Counted from the stretch's first letter, positions 1 through 5,979 are shown. The stretch: DNA of 8,314 nt from Pseudomonadota bacterium (GCA_029556045.1 JAKQGS010000336.1:1-8314); one strand, 5' to 3'. Notes: generated by a model not told the origin, from the letters alone. Numbers and translations: made by a program.

Positions 1-461
1 AGGTCGTTAATTACAATAGCGAACAACAGCTTGTAGTCGCTGGGCACAAAGCTGCCGTGGATGAACTGTGCACCCAGCTTGAAGCGGATAAGATCCGTTT
101 TGTTCCCCTGGCGGTGAGTGCACCGTTCCATTCGTCACTGATGAGTCCTGCCCGCGAAAACATGACGCCCCTATTGATGGAATCGACCTTCCATCGCACC
201 CCCAACAAGGTTGTGGCAAACCTCACGGGTGAAGTGGTGGAAGACTACAACGCCGACTATCTGATCAAACAGATCGATTCTCCGGTCCGCTGGCTGCAAA
301 GCATGAAGGTGGCTGGTGATCACGGTATCGAAACGGCATTGGAAATCGGCCCGGGTAAGGTTTTATTCGGTCTGGCCCGTCGTACATTGCCCAAAGGCGT
401 AAAGCTTTTGGCAACTGAAAATGTGCGGGAGACGATCCAAGCCCTGCACAACCCCGTTTAG
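1..461 (+). CDS. fabD: Malonyl-CoA:ACP transacylase, C-terminal half (partial, 5' end outside window)
   Basis: FabD moves the malonyl group from CoA to acyl carrier protein in the cytoplasm, which supplies the extender unit for type II fatty-acid synthesis. The open frame enters at base 3 and gives 152 residues before a TAG stop. The visible part has the family landmarks in order: an N-Y-N-S near the start followed by V-V-A-G (FabD usually has NFNSPGQ.VIAG), then VSAPFHSSLM, whose His is the catalytic partner of the nucleophilic Ser, then I-D-S-P-V-R-W, and an E-I-G-P-G-K-V-L near the C-terminus. The Ser-bearing GHSLGE motif would lie upstream of the window. FabD is normally about 310 residues, so roughly half is present. 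fabG, its frequent downstream neighbour, does not follow. Family assignment is very secure. Confidence 0.95.
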   Translation, partial: VVNYNSEQQLVVAGHKAAVDELCTQLEADKIRFVPLAVSAPFHSSLMSPARENMTPLLMESTFHRTPNKVVANLTGEVVEDYNADYLIKQIDSPVRWLQSMKVAGDHGIETALEIGPGKVLFGLARRTLPKGVKLLATENVRETIQALHNPV

Positions 462-486
462 GCCTATTCCGACTTTCTTTTTTAAA

Positions 487-513
487 TTCATCCCCCTACA
501 TTAGAGGGATGAA
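487..513 (+). promoter_or_regulatory. Inverted repeat enclosing the start codon of the oxidase-like gene
   Basis: Arms 487-497 (ttcatccccct) and 503-513 (agagggatgaa) are complementary at 10 of 11 positions around a 5-base loop. The right arm contains the only purine-rich Shine-Dalgarno-like stretch (AGAGGG, 503-508) and the ATG at 509-511. In mRNA this hairpin would hide both the ribosome site and the start codon. The Shine-Dalgarno stretch also abuts the ATG with no spacer, which is unusual. The pairing is seen in the sequence; a regulatory role is inference. Confidence 0.45.
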
Positions 514-1927
514 ATCTTCTGCTCCAACCACTGAGTCATCAATTTCCCGCTGGGTGGGACGAATCTATGGCGTGATCGCACTGCTGGCCTTTTGCGGCGG
601 CGGTATGGTGGCACTTTGGATCCGTGCCTTCCACTGGCAGTCCCGCATGGATGCGACGGTCCATACCTATATGCCCAAAGTATCCCTGCATGGGGCCCTC
701 ATGATGTTCTTTTTTGCGGTGCCTGTTTTGACCGCAGGGCTTGGTAACCTGGTGTTACCCCATCGACTGCGAGTGAATCATTTGGGGCACGGCGGCCTGA
801 ATCTCGCCGGTTTGCTGTTGTTTATGTCCGGTGCGGTCATTGGATTGCGAGTGCTGCTGACCCACCCGGTGGTTGTGGGCTGGACCCTGTATTTTCCCCG
901 GGAAGGGGGTTTGTACTCCGGGGTGGCTTTTGAGAGTCTGCTGGCGGTCTCTCTCATGGCGATCAGTGGTTCATTGCACGCCATGGTGTTTCTCCTGGCG
1001 ATCGATCGGCGTCCGGAACTCTATGATGTTCCGATTAGCCACGATCCTCTGTTGGCAGCCATTCACGCCACATCGATTTTGCATTTGATGAGCCTGCCGA
1101 TTGTAGCTCTCGCTTTTCTTTGGTGGAGTTTTGAACGATTGGAACTCGTGCAGATGGCTTATCTCTACCTGTCCCATCCCTCTGTTTATCTGTTGATTGC
1201 CCCTGGGCTTGGGTATCTGGCCGCCATATTCAACGATTCCGAGCCACTATCCATCCGCAGTCGTCGTGGAATCAGCGGCTCTTTTTATTGGGTGATGGCG
1301 CTGGGGATGGGAAAAGTCATGCTGTTTCTCTGGGAGGTCTATCATCCGGGAGATCCCCGGATCCATCGCATGCTAGCCAACGGTTTGATGGTTGCCGCCG
1401 CACTTCCTGTGTTGGCGGTGGTTGTGATTTTGGTGAGTCAATGGCGCAAGAGATCTCCGCGGCCTGTCGCCTTAGCGGACGGGTATGCCCGTCTGAGCCT
1501 TTTCTTGATATTGCTGGGGGCTGTGACGGGGGTATGGCTCGGAGCCGCCCCTCAGGGAGAACAGCTGATTGGTACGTATTTTTTGGTGGCGCACTTTCAC
1601 ACCATCCTATTGGGGATCATTGTGATGGCGACCGCCGCAGCTGTTCACCACTGGGCGCCGGTCATCAGCTCCCGTGGCTTTTGTGAGAGCACTGGACGCA
1701 GGGGATTGCTGATGACAGCCCTGGGAATATTAGTCACTCTGATGGCGCAATTTGCGGTGGGGCTGGGGGGCATGTACCGCCGCGCCCCGGTTTATCCAGA
1801 GGCGCTGCAGGGGCTCAATCAGGTGGTCTCGGTCGGGACTTGGATTTCTGCCGTGGGGATATTCATCGCCATTTGGGCTTGGGTGCGGGGAGATGCGGCA
1901 ACGTTGAAGAGGAACCCGTCAGTTTGA
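509..1927 (+). CDS. Heme-copper oxidase subunit I homologue lacking the CuB His-His pair
   Basis: This 472-residue, multi-span membrane protein follows the COX1 fold throughout. H61 in SLHGALMMFF matches the helix II low-spin heme ligand, GWTLYFP (124-130) the loop before helix IV, and H223-P-S-V-Y227 the CuB His and cross-linked Tyr. VAHFH (360-364) gives H362 and H364, the high-spin and low-spin heme ligands, and R424-R425 match the heme-propionate arginines. At helix VII the canonical W-A-H-H-M reads W275-E-V-Y-H279, so both remaining CuB ligands are replaced. The HPEVY Glu is Ser, the K-channel Lys is absent, and the D-channel Asp is not found after the GN..LP motif. Normal O2 or NO reduction is therefore doubtful. 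It could be a heme electron-transfer or sensor protein. No subunit II or III lies nearby. Family membership is firm; function is unknown. Confidence 0.85.
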   Translation: MKSSAPTTESSISRWVGRIYGVIALLAFCGGGMVALWIRAFHWQSRMDATVHTYMPKVSLHGALMMFFFAVPVLTAGLGNLVLPHRLRVNHLGHGGLNLAGLLLFMSGAVIGLRVLLTHPVVVGWTLYFPREGGLYSGVAFESLLAVSLMAISGSLHAMVFLLAIDRRPELYDVPISHDPLLAAIHATSILHLMSLPIVALAFLWWSFERLELVQMAYLYLSHPSVYLLIAPGLGYLAAIFNDSEPLSIRSRRGISGSFYWVMALGMGKVMLFLWEVYHPGDPRIHRMLANGLMVAAALPVLAVVVILVSQWRKRSPRPVALADGYARLSLFLILLGAVTGVWLGAAPQGEQLIGTYFLVAHFHTILLGIIVMATAAAVHHWAPVISSRGFCESTGRRGLLMTALGILVTLMAQFAVGLGGMYRRAPVYPEALQGLNQVVSVGTWISAVGIFIAIWAWVRGDAATLKRNPSV

Positions 1928-1962
1928 TCGGTTTCAAATGTGGATCTTACCGACTGCGCTCT

Positions 1963-2020
1963 CGTCATCCCGAGTGCTTTCGTCACCCCGAGCGCAGCGA
2001 GGGATCTCTTGCGAGATCCC
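1963..2020. repeat. Dispersed-type (REP-like) repeat with perfect hairpin between convergent genes
   Basis: Two near copies, cgtcatcccgagtg (1963-1976) and cgtcaccccgagcg (1981-1994), match at 12 of 14 positions and are 18 bases apart. They are followed by a perfect 8-bp inverted repeat (2001-2008 with 2013-2020, loop ttgc). The wording 'cgtcaccccgagcgcagcgaggga' is the kind seen as scattered intergenic repeats in many bacterial genomes. It lies between the stop of the oxidase-like gene and the stop of a convergent gene, so the hairpin may also help end transcription, although no T-run follows on either strand. Whether other copies exist in this genome cannot be seen from the window. Confidence 0.6.
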
Positions 2021-2049
2021 CCGTTATAGAATGGAAATAAACGAAACGA

Positions 2050-2334
2050 TTAAGCGCTGCGACGCATTGGTGTTTTGGCACCACTGCGGGATTGCATGTG
2101 GCTCAGACACTCATTGATCCAGCCATGATGCGTGGCAACTTTATAGCTGGATGGTGCGCCGTTAGCCCATTCCTCTTCCGTCGTAAATCGTCCAGCCGCT
2201 TTTTTGCAGGCTTGCACCGTCCATTCCTTCTTGGGGGTTTTGGTCGCTGCGGTCACTAGGTTTTTCTTGGGTGCTTTGGCTTTACCTTTGGCTTCCGTGC
2301 CTTCAGCCTTCGGGGCTTCGGTTTTCTCGCTCAT
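2050..2334 (-). CDS. Small basic protein with Lys/Ala-rich tail and GW..EC..HM module
   Basis: This is a 94-residue protein. The ATG at 2332-2334 was chosen because a perfect AAGGAGG lies 8 bases upstream; the frame stays open further upstream, but that extension has no good ribosome site. Residues 1-37 are low-complexity, rich in Lys, Ala, Glu and Pro, and probably disordered, recalling histone-H1-like bacterial tails. Residues 38-80 (W-T-V-Q-A-C ... F-T-T-E-E-E-W-x-x-G-A-P-S-S-Y ... H-H-G-W-I-N-E-C-L-S-H-M) resemble the short 'W....C...A..Y.T..EF..GS.SAY..A...GWLDE.C.HM' module found singly or repeated in phage and homing-endonuclease-like proteins. That module is thought to bind DNA. A nucleic-acid-binding role is inference. 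The strong ribosome site suggests high expression. The gene converges on the oxidase-like gene. No catalytic motif is visible. Confidence 0.75.
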   Translation of the reverse strand: MSEKTEAPKAEGTEAKGKAKAPKKNLVTAATKTPKKEWTVQACKKAAGRFTTEEEWANGAPSSYKVATHHGWINECLSHMQSRSGAKTPMRRSA

Positions 2335-2342
2335 GATTCTTT

Positions 2343-2349
2343 CCTCCTT
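2343..2349 (-). promoter_or_regulatory. Perfect Shine-Dalgarno site deciding the start of the small basic protein
   Basis: The plus strand reads cctcctt, so the minus strand reads AAGGAGG, 8 bases before the ATG at 2332-2334. This fixes the start at that ATG rather than at any in-frame codon further upstream. The DNA beyond it (about 2390-2440) is very T-rich on the minus strand and could belong to the promoter, but I could not find a convincing -10/-35 pair. Confidence 0.8.
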
Positions 2350-2759
2350 GGTGCATGAATCAGCGCTCACAAAGGGGGTATCGAATCGTGGGGGAAAAAC
2401 TTTAGAAAAAAGCAAAAACACAAAAAATAACCCATAGGATTCAAATATATACGGCGCAAGAAGGCCAAGGCCGTGGCAGGTTCCCCCCCCTTGGTCATGA
2501 ACATCTTGAATGACGACTCCCAAAATCCCGATGTTGTGCAGGTTTATCTGGGGAACTTCCTGGGCTCTGCCGTCAATCCAGTGTTCAGGAAACTGCATGG
2601 GTGGATCGAAGACCGCCTCCTGGACTATCTGCGTTTGCATCCGGAAGTGTGTTTCACCGACTCGGTCCGGGGCGTAGAGGCTGTACCGGTGGGTTATCCC
2701 CGTTGTTCAAAAGAGTGTGCCGGATCGCAAAACAATACCAGCATGCCACGTGATCATGA
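2350..2759. other. Gene-poor stretch with overlapping open frames on both strands; possible decayed gene
   Basis: No gene is convincing here. On the plus strand a frame from GTG 2473 runs on through 2856, without a ribosome site and overlapping the exported-protein gene on the other strand. On the minus strand a frame continuous with the small basic protein runs from about 2690 down to 2335, with a run containing H-R-Y-S-L-Y-A-P-D-R and then acidic and aromatic residues. One of them may be the remains of a gene, but I recognise neither. The stretch also holds a run of eight C (2483-2490) and an A-rich tract (2394-2429). Confidence 0.35.
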
Positions 2760-3209
2760 TTATTTGGACACGACTTCTTTATCTTCAATCCGGTCAAAAA
2801 CCATTTCTTTGACGGTGGTTTTGCCATTTTTATCGTCGGATGCCGTGATGGCGTAGTCAAAGCGGGCGTCGGCAATGGAAAATGTGATCTCACCTCCCTC
2901 GCTGTCATGGGTCATCACCAGTTTGGCGGTCATGACGATCCTGTGCAGATCCGGGGTGAGGCCTTTGTCGGAAAACCAGTCGATATTCCATTTCTTCAGT
3001 TGGGTTTCCACCGGGGGACGGATCTGACGGAGCAGGTTGACGAACCTGGGCTGAAAGAGTAACGCGAGATCACTTTCTTTGAAGAACAGAGGATTCAGGG
3101 CAGAATAGTTCACGAGGTGAACATGGCTTGGGCGTGTGATGTATTGCTCCTGGGATAGTGCAGGGGTCACCAAGCCAAGCCATAATGGAATCACCCAAAA
3201 CTTATTCAT
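2760..3209 (-). CDS. Small exported protein of unknown function
   Basis: This is a 149-residue protein with a clear Sec signal peptide. A basic start (M-N-K) is followed by a hydrophobic core (W-V-I-P-L-W-L-G-L-V) and a likely signal peptidase I site after A-L-S (residue 19), so the mature protein probably lies in the periplasm or outside the cell. There is no Cys after the signal, so it is not a lipoprotein. The mature part mixes polar and aromatic residues, and its second half (about 88-145) alternates in a way that suggests beta strands. I do not recognise the family. The start at 3207-3209 has AAGGG five bases upstream. The gene lies 123 bases downstream of the left ATPase on the same strand, which is too far to assume one operon. 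Confidence 0.65.
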   Translation of the reverse strand: MNKFWVIPLWLGLVTPALSQEQYITRPSHVHLVNYSALNPLFFKESDLALLFQPRFVNLLRQIRPPVETQLKKWNIDWFSDKGLTPDLHRIVMTAKLVMTHDSEGGEITFSIADARFDYAITASDDKNGKTTVKEMVFDRIEDKEVVSK

Positions 3210-3332
3210 ATTAGCCCTTTAACATGAATGAAACCCGCTCCTGGTCAATAGGTCAGGTAGCAGAGATACAGTGCTAATAATTATAGCGGTGGGGAAATGA
3301 AAATGGATTAAGAGCTAAAGCGGCCCCCTCTT

Positions 3333-4505
3333 TTAATACATCATCCCTATAGACCAAAGGGGAATTCCATTACCGAAAGGCCGTTCGATATCATCCCGAA
3401 TAACGTAATCCGCCTTTTTACCTTTTTTATGACGACCGCCGATTTCCACCAATTTGCCATCTATCGCAAAATCCCCATCCTGCTCTTTATCTGCCGCGAA
3501 AATAGTTCTGCCTAATTGCTTGAAAGAACTGACAACCAATGCTTCACGAAGATTACCCAAATTCCCATTAAGGGCGCGATACATTGTGGGGTCTGCAAAA
3601 AATATCTTTGCTCCCTTGCCGCTGGCTTTATGATCCTTTGCTTGCCGTACAATCAATATTAGTCCAACCTCTTCCATTACTGATAAAAGTTGGTAAAATT
3701 TGTCTTTTCCAAGACCCCATTCTCCACAAAGAGTATCGACATTGACAGTCGGAACGGGTGCCAGCGCTAAATGGCCCATAATCGCTTTCATCAAGCGAAT
3801 GTAATTATCTTGTATTGCGGGGACAAAAAATGGCACATCGTTCATCATCATTTTATCCATGATGTTCAAAATTCGATTCTGATAATCACCCTCTAAAAAA
3901 ATCGGGCGTGTGCCCTCCTGCAAATAAGAGCGAAAATGCAGCAAAACATCGCATTTTGCTAATGCTTGCTCAAAAGATTCCGCCGGAGCAGTCAGTGGAT
4001 TGAAAGATTCAAGCTCGATACCGGTGCGTAGAAATATATATTCTCGCAGCGATAGAAGTGGCACCTGAATCAGGGGAAAACGACGGGATAGGTCAGCCGA
4101 TCCATGCCGTAAAATCACGCTACTGCTATCGCTCGCCCATATTTTCTTTTGAGGAAATGAGTCGTATAAACTCTTTAAATGGCGGCTCCAACCAACGGCA
4201 AAATGAACCTCATCGATAATTATCCCTGAATATCCCGTAAGAAAGGCACGTTCACCTAAATCCCAAAGTGGAACCGCGGAAAGCAGAGGATGATCGGCAG
4301 ACATGTATAGGACATTGGTATGTTGCGCGGCTTCACGAAGAAGAAAACTGGTTTTTCCTACTCCTCGCGGTCCGACCATTAACAGAGATCGACGATTCTG
4401 GAGGGAGAGGCTGGAAAGGTATGGTCGAGGAATCTTTGGCAAATGTGCCGTGATTCGGGCTTGAATTTCAACAAATTTTCCAATAACTTCATCAAGTTGC
4501 TTCAT
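3333..4505 (-). CDS. AAA+ ATPase of AAA_14/DUF4143 type with altered nuclease-like C-terminus
   Basis: This is a 390-residue cytoplasmic ATPase. Walker A is G45-P-R-G-V-G-K-T52, Walker B is I95-I-I-D-E-V-H101, a sensor-1-like A-S-D-S-S-S follows at 124-129, and R141-R142 in D-L-S-R-R-F sit where this family keeps its arginine finger. Residues about 230-330 form a winged-helix-like and DUF4143 region. The C-terminus (345-390) has D345, then V-E354-I-G-G, then Y-V-I-R-D-D-I-E and I-P-L-W-S-I-G, where relatives carry a PD-(D/E)XK-like D...ExK site. Here the Lys two residues after Glu is Gly, so nuclease activity is doubtful. As far as I recall, 'EIGG/EVGG' is a recurring variant in one branch of the family. 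The ribosome site is weak (AGGA, about 7 bases before ATG). It is AT-richer than the flanking metabolic genes and is transcribed away from a second ATPase. The substrate is unknown. Confidence 0.85.
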   Translation of the reverse strand: MKQLDEVIGKFVEIQARITAHLPKIPRPYLSSLSLQNRRSLLMVGPRGVGKTSFLLREAAQHTNVLYMSADHPLLSAVPLWDLGERAFLTGYSGIIIDEVHFAVGWSRHLKSLYDSFPQKKIWASDSSSVILRHGSADLSRRFPLIQVPLLSLREYIFLRTGIELESFNPLTAPAESFEQALAKCDVLLHFRSYLQEGTRPIFLEGDYQNRILNIMDKMMMNDVPFFVPAIQDNYIRLMKAIMGHLALAPVPTVNVDTLCGEWGLGKDKFYQLLSVMEEVGLILIVRQAKDHKASGKGAKIFFADPTMYRALNGNLGNLREALVVSSFKQLGRTIFAADKEQDGDFAIDGKLVEIGGRHKKGKKADYVIRDDIERPFGNGIPLWSIGMMY

Positions 4506-4510
4506 TTTAA

Positions 4511-4554
4511 ATCCTATAGGACGTTTTGCTGTAATAATCGTCCTGCTATAGGAC
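4511..4554. promoter_or_regulatory. Paired ctataggac repeats upstream of the left ATPase; candidate operator
   Basis: The 9-mer ctataggac occurs at 4514-4522 and again at 4546-4554, which is 32 bp apart, or close to three helical turns. The first copy lies in a perfect 10-bp palindrome (tcctatagga, 4512-4521). The second lies in a 5-bp inverted repeat (gtcct/aggac, 4540-4554, five-base centre). Both are just upstream of the minus-strand ATG at 4503-4505. A weak minus-strand promoter may lie here, with TTATAG and TATTAC 17 bases apart, which would place one copy in its spacer and the other near the transcription start. The repeats are seen; operator function is inference. Confidence 0.5.
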
Positions 4555-4711
4555 TATAATACCAGACAAACGACCTGGTTGGAATGGGAACGGTCACCTC
4601 TATATATGTAAAGCGGATTGGCTCGGGGTTCAGGTACTGGCGGGAAACTGCGACTTAAATCTCAGTGGGCCGATAGCACCATGCTTTGCTCAGGGCTACC
4701 AATGAGTAAAA
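4555..4711. other. Intergenic core between the divergent ATPases; no gene seen
   Basis: This stretch lies between the two repeat systems. I found no start codon with a ribosome site, no RNA gene and no insertion-sequence end in it. A small imperfect hairpin (accag/ctggt around 4561-4579) is the only structure noticed, and it is too short to interpret. Confidence 0.4.
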
Positions 4712-4740
4712 TTGACGTATTCTCCGTCAAATGTCATAAT
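4712..4740 (+). promoter_or_regulatory. Sigma-70-like promoter of the right ATPase
   Basis: TTGACG (4712-4717) and CATAAT (4735-4740) each match the consensus hexamers at five of six positions and are exactly 17 bases apart. Transcription should start near 4747, giving a very short leader that carries the GGAGG ribosome site (4748-4752) and the GTG at 4761. The prediction rests on sequence alone. Confidence 0.65.
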
Positions 4741-4751
4741 AATTGACGGAG
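4722..4751. promoter_or_regulatory. Perfect 9-bp inverted repeat centred on the -10 element; candidate operator
   Basis: ctccgtcaa (4722-4730) and ttgacggag (4743-4751) are exact reverse complements 12 bases apart. They flank the -10 hexamer and reach the predicted transcription start. A third half-site, ttgacg, is the -35 element itself (4712-4717); aattgacg recurs at 4710-4717 and 4741-4748, a 31-bp step. Most of the repeat lies upstream of the predicted RNA start, so a DNA-bound repressor is more likely than an RNA hairpin. No regulator gene is adjacent, so autoregulation by the ATPase is possible but unproven. Confidence 0.6.
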
Positions 4752-4752
4752 G
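4748..4752 (+). promoter_or_regulatory. GGAGG ribosome site deciding the start of the right ATPase
   Basis: GGAGG ends eight bases before GTG 4761. The in-frame TTG at 4743 and GTG at 4752 lie upstream of, or inside, this site and close to the predicted transcription start, so GTG 4761 is the best start. Confidence 0.75.
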
Positions 4753-4760
4753 TGTCGACA

Positions 4761-5924
4761 GTGTATCGAAGAATTCTTCATCTTGATGAAAATATTAAGG
4801 AAAAATCGATTTTTTTGTTCGGCCCGAGACAAACCGGAAAATCGACCCTCGTACGGGCAGGACTTCCCGATGCGCGGGTGTATAACCTGCTCGATGTTGG
4901 TCTCTATCGAACCTTAGGAGCAGACCCGACGCGTGTAAGGAAAGAGATTTTATCGATTCCTCACCCCAAGCCTGTTGTTGTTATCGACGAGATTCAGATG
5001 TTGCCAGAACTATTGAATGAAGTTCATCTGTTGATTGAGGAGCATGGTATTCGGTTTGTTTTAACAGGATCCTCTGCAAGATCTCTTAAAAGAAAAGGGG
5101 TCAACTTGCTGGGTGGGCGCGCGCGATCCATGAATCTCCACCCTCTGGTATCAGCAGAATTGGGAGAAAGTTTTGATCTCATGCGGGCTCTTAATCATGG
5201 GCTGCTTCCCGCAATTTATGACTCCCATAATCCCGATGGCGATTTAAACGACTACGCGGGAGTCTATCTGCGGGAAGAGATCGCTGCTGAGGGGGTTACC
5301 CGCAATATTCCTGCATTTTCCCGATTTTTAGAAGTGGCTGCAATTTCCAACGGCCAGATTCTCAATCACACGAATATCGCCAGTGATGCGGAAGTCAAGC
5401 GAACGACGGTCATTGATTATTACCAAGTTCTTTTAGACACTCTATTGGGATTTGAACTTCCCGCATGGAAGGGCACTAAAAAACGAAAGCCCATCACGAC
5501 TTCAAAGTTCTATCTTTTTGATCCCGGTGTCGCCCGGCATCTTGCGGGTAGAGAAAAATATACGCAGAAGAATGCGGGATTTGGCGCTGCGTTTGAGCAT
5601 TTTATCTTTCATGAATTACGCTCGGCCTGCGATTATGGCTACCGAAGCACATTGCACTACTGGCGTTCAACGAGTGGATTTGAAGTAGACTTTATTTTGG
5701 ATGGATCGCTCGCGATTGAAGTCAAAGCCGCTTCAACCATTCGCGCTGATGACCTCAAAGGTTTAAAAGCCATACGCGAGGAACATCCTGGGTTTAAATT
5801 AATTGTTGTTGCTATGAATGATCGTGAATATCTGGAGGATGGTATCAGTATCATTCCATGGAAAATATTTTTACAGAAACTTTGGAATAGAACTCTCTTT
5901 ACCGATGACGTGATTCTCGGATAG
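4761..5924 (+). CDS. AAA+ ATPase with DUF4143 and PD-(D/E)XK nuclease-like C-terminus
   Basis: This 387-residue protein starts at GTG 4761, counted as Met. Walker A is G21-P-R-Q-T-G-K-S28, Walker B is V72-V-V-I-D-E-I-Q79, sensor 1 is T102-G-S-S-A-R107, and R120 in G-G-R fits the arginine finger of the AAA_14 family. A DUF4143 region spans about residues 165-325: Y-L-R-E-E-I near 169-174, a helix-turn-helix-like part near 185-220, and F-Y-L-F-D-P-G-V-A-R near 250-259. The C-terminal nuclease-like core is intact, with E279 in A-F-E-H, D310 in F-E-V-D, then E320-V-K322 (the ExK). Family members are common accessory ATPases of unsettled function. The gene diverges from a distant relative across 255 bases, and the two differ greatly in sequence, so this is not a recent duplication. 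It has its own promoter and candidate operator. Confidence 0.88.
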   Translation: MYRRILHLDENIKEKSIFLFGPRQTGKSTLVRAGLPDARVYNLLDVGLYRTLGADPTRVRKEILSIPHPKPVVVIDEIQMLPELLNEVHLLIEEHGIRFVLTGSSARSLKRKGVNLLGGRARSMNLHPLVSAELGESFDLMRALNHGLLPAIYDSHNPDGDLNDYAGVYLREEIAAEGVTRNIPAFSRFLEVAAISNGQILNHTNIASDAEVKRTTVIDYYQVLLDTLLGFELPAWKGTKKRKPITTSKFYLFDPGVARHLAGREKYTQKNAGFGAAFEHFIFHELRSACDYGYRSTLHYWRSTSGFEVDFILDGSLAIEVKAASTIRADDLKGLKAIREEHPGFKLIVVAMNDREYLEDGISIIPWKIFLQKLWNRTLFTDDVILG

Positions 5925-5979
5925 TTGGACAATTTCGAATCTTTTAGTGAGGTATGCATACGTCGATGGATTAAGAACC

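Noticed and set aside
462..486. Terminator after fabD suggested by the T-rich stretch at 473-483
   Set aside because: No GC-rich hairpin precedes the T-run.
1288..1686. Plus-strand open frame inside the oxidase-like gene
   Set aside because: It is out of frame with a gene that has conserved membrane and heme-ligand motifs throughout; it has no independent support.
2335..2640. N-terminal extension of the small basic protein to an ATG at 2640
   Set aside because: The perfect AAGGAGG eight bases before ATG 2334 gives a better start, and the T-rich DNA between translates to a phenylalanine-rich stretch without protein-like character.
2741..2760. Chain of short palindromes (gcatgc, cacgtg, tgatca, atcatgat) after the exported-protein gene
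   Set aside because: The palindromes are each 6-8 bp, overlap without forming one long stem and are not followed by a T-run, so no terminator or site can be supported.
3300..3332. Possible terminator after the left ATPase
   Set aside because: Only a 5-bp AAGAG/CTCTT stem with a 13-base loop is seen on the minus strand, without a clear U-tract.
4722..4751. Shine-Dalgarno-sequestering RNA switch upstream of the right ATPase
   Set aside because: The predicted promoter would start RNA near 4747, so the left arm would not be transcribed; a DNA operator explains the repeat better unless the real start is further upstream.
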